From assembly GCA_947451035.1 (NCBI GenBank), contig CANFXR010000002.1, forward strand, positions 22,236-86,235: a stretch of 64,000 bases of DNA, read 5' to 3'. Numbering within the stretch: position 1 is the stretch's first letter; each line of letters opens with the position of its first letter. Below are positions 63,901 to 64,000 of this stretch, one piece after another. Origin of the DNA: Burkholderiales bacterium. GTDB taxonomy: Bacteria; Pseudomonadota; Gammaproteobacteria; Burkholderiales; Burkholderiaceae_C. Both the position numbers and the translations under genes were made by a program. The notes beneath the pieces are model-generated. The model was given only the letters and a program-made list of their open reading frames with translations, was not told where the DNA came from and ran no database searches.

Positions 63901-64000
63901 GCGATGGCGTGCTGTCCATCGCGGCGGGTGCGGTGGTGTCGGGCAAGGGCGCGGTGCAGATGGATGTCACGGGCAGGGCGGTCAACGCGGGCGTGATCCG
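57987..64000 (+). CDS. TpsA filamentous-haemagglutinin-type exoprotein, 3' end missing
   Basis: Open from 57987 to the window edge (over 2,000 codons) without a stop, so incomplete. The N-terminus has an extended signal region (about 48 residues) ending VSHAQ. The TPS secretion domain follows with NIVDWRTFDIGRDAQLNIVQ, LNKVSGGAFENKTVIDGVLN and the hallmark YLYNPNGIVFGSTGRINVN. The remainder is a long beta-helix of Gly/Ala/Ser-rich strands. It is secreted by the TpsB protein just upstream. Probably a large adhesin or matrix protein; no toxin domain is visible yet because the C-terminus is missing. Confidence 0.92.
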   Translation, partial: MNLRRTPPPSRAVAARRARGNTSQQRPALSRLALWVALALLATEVSHAQSAGRVAATALPTGNTQRTGTPVTYSAPVRDPVTGRTTARLTQTDATNIVDWRTFDIGRDAQLNIVQPSSTSVLLNKVSGGAFENKTVIDGVLNANGRVYLYNPNGIVFGSTGRINVNSLIASSLKFDESRVVGGLLRQSAAPVLGADAALGAAPGNVLVEGGAVITAAPGGLVLLAAPQVRNEGTLSAPDGQVMLAAGSKVYLAAPRPSETGTSLRGLLVEVSNDQAVGLLAGGNGTAENAATGRIDVDHGNATMIGYAVNQNGRVSASTSVNLNGSVYLLARDQAVSSATGVVATRSGPLVLGPGSVTEVREDLQDTSRIPATNTFNRSLVRLNGNDIELQSGAQVVAPGGNVLMLAEHLYAEAPGTNPPDPRTDSSRVDLAEGSLIDVSGSHGTTLAMDSNIVTVELRGTELADNLALRDSPLYGSKVRIDARKGTAVGDVSGWLKQRQFGLGEVNANGGTVSVVAGSAIVQRKGSLIDVDGGWVDVAGGRVNTSQLRLGNTLVDIGAAKAGVVYDEVLNLPDSAAALQAGYRQGASAGMVQFSAPVIVQQGSLSGKVERGMYQRDPGGVAYPLAARLEIGTLSDSAVSSPVPTIKVSADDPKSGSFAWGWFGRPADGDYGLGWYGGRAAGYASQFRYQGLLQLSASDAASRVLPAVGEPLDGLADTLTLNMPALGHAGFTALSAQTGGNIEIQEALRLAPGSVLQLDASQPRLTPNQGESQPPDGGKLTVGASVTMAGGSFSAKALSIDVSDGVTLDVAGLWTNDRALANPARDAAGNPSDPVAKAGGSVSLSAASIQLGDDVGIDVSAGAWLPATGAAVKGKAGSISMVVKPLDATAQSMNLATLGWGSDLRLSGYGFDSGGALKLVGRDVVLGDVPVAQQSIGDLRLSPAFFQQGGFTSYDVGANRDLTVAAGTSLRPMASQRVLDNDAERTHSGRPGDVTFEQLSPLAGPGLVRQSTNLTLRAAVSPAPPDGSAAAGRLRVLDGASVQLDPGASLNLRSAGQLEVYGNLNAPGGRIALGLTPFATDATVHNLWLGPAATLRADGSDARLYTNGLGVTSGELLGGGSITLGGTTDKAADGSSLLNPAYAYVVIQPGATLSASGVSTFGLAFRSGSGTTTVDHLTSAGGSIDIRSSLGMELYGRFLGAAGAGASAGSLTLALEGDTDAVFSVVKSGKPVGSTTAKAAASASTYRGTPGSADVLASGLTDGGFGRLRLRSSGALGFSLETGDQTLTASQAIVLDAPTLLADESLRTSVYKGLLKTLIADLKAADKLAGVKRTTDELAEAAAPMAWARLATSSLLQDTPATLSLQAPYVQLGDSGAAQTVYPLVVPPGEAAPRAAMAGNSVLKVDASNIDLKGHSALQGFGTAALDAAQDVRLVGVAWSDAQTGHFDGTQRGSLWMKGALDLTSAQVLPTTLSDFTFAVGGSDMDDSGRLSFTANGLTPQAPLSAGGSITAWAPHIVQAGRLVAPFGSITLGNTDVAVSDILTLDLRYAAGSLTSVAGQGPVPLGSVSNGSVPTASNWTTLLSDGTEVSIRQNPSADALTPQRALPGKSITSLAGSITTDAGSVLDLSGGGSLFAYGFTPGKGGSKDVLTNNTLGTAAPAKTTVFAIVPGYTNQLAPVDGLYGIDGGLGVGDAVWLSGAGDLKAGMYTLLPAHYALLPGAYSVTVAPGYRDMVASANRLRTDGAWLMSGHLANAADGSADPRSQGFVVAPRSVVQRQSEYTLYDAGSYFTDKAKAAGVAAPELPGDGGHVAFASQDAVNSALRLQGRVVLAAATGGLAGTADVAAPKMEITADSTTGADGVVALSAGQLADWHARALTLGALHETVDGHEQLDVRTSELTLSNDAAHPLSAPDVLLAASHTLRLEANAAVVAESGAAGPSADLLLPSSGALLRVSSGAAIGVQRGETPASGDGVLSIAAGAVVSGKGAVQMDVTGRAVNAGVI

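Overview
This 64-kb stretch is very GC-rich, densely packed and rich in ATGA-type overlaps. Gene content points to a betaproteobacterium of the order Burkholderiales, probably near the Leptothrix/Rubrivivax/Aquabacterium group. The clues are the smpB-ratA-rnfH and guaB/guaA neighbourhood, an exosortase with PEP-CTERM and VPLPA-CTERM proteins, an EpsA-type LuxR regulator, curli genes and a two-partner secretion system. The species cannot be named from sequence alone. I saw no rRNA, tRNA, CRISPR array, insertion sequence or phage.

Layout. (1) 1-8.4 kb is mostly housekeeping: the end of a Cys/Met-metabolism PLP enzyme, a membrane acyltransferase, smpB (minus strand), ratA, rnfH, a DUF4124 protein, then guaB, an MFS transporter and guaA. 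(2) 8.5-39.9 kb is an exopolysaccharide and exosortase region. It opens with a secreted NHL-type protein, a VPLPA-CTERM and a PEP-CTERM protein, the TPR lipoprotein PrsT, GDP-fucose synthase and an exosortase-EpsI fusion resembling XrtD. A second NHL paralogue follows. Then come at least six glycosyltransferases, a flippase, a polymerase/ligase-like membrane protein, methyltransferases, acyltransferases, an SGNH hydrolase, UDP-xylose synthase, GDP-mannose dehydratase and a WcaI-like glycosyltransferase. (3) 40.0-48.7 kb is a compact, atypical type II secretion operon: gspG, gspF, gspE, four small PilM/N/O/P-like or GspL/M/C-like genes, a TPR-bearing lipoprotein secretin and two further pseudopilins. 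(4) 48.9-53.9 kb is a curli locus: a small secreted protein, csgE, csgF, a csgG with a long Pro/Ala-rich tail, an EpsA-like LuxR regulator and two curlin-repeat proteins. (5) 54.6-64 kb holds a secreted protein of unclear function and a two-partner secretion pair. The very large TpsA exoprotein runs off the right edge.

How it fits together: almost everything from 8.5 kb onward builds or exports cell-surface material (polysaccharide, sorted surface proteins, curli, a TpsA adhesin), so the region reads as a biofilm-matrix island. The most interesting signal is regulatory. A 16-bp dyad, roughly TGGYCCnnWYGGnYYA, occurs in the intergenic regions ahead of exosortase/EPS genes and of the curli and TPS-side genes. 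Next to the curli regulator it is embedded in an 89-bp module present twice, 77 of 89 positions identical. This suggests one LuxR-type regulator ties the polysaccharide, sorting and amyloid genes together. That is inference from reading by eye and needs a motif search and binding data.
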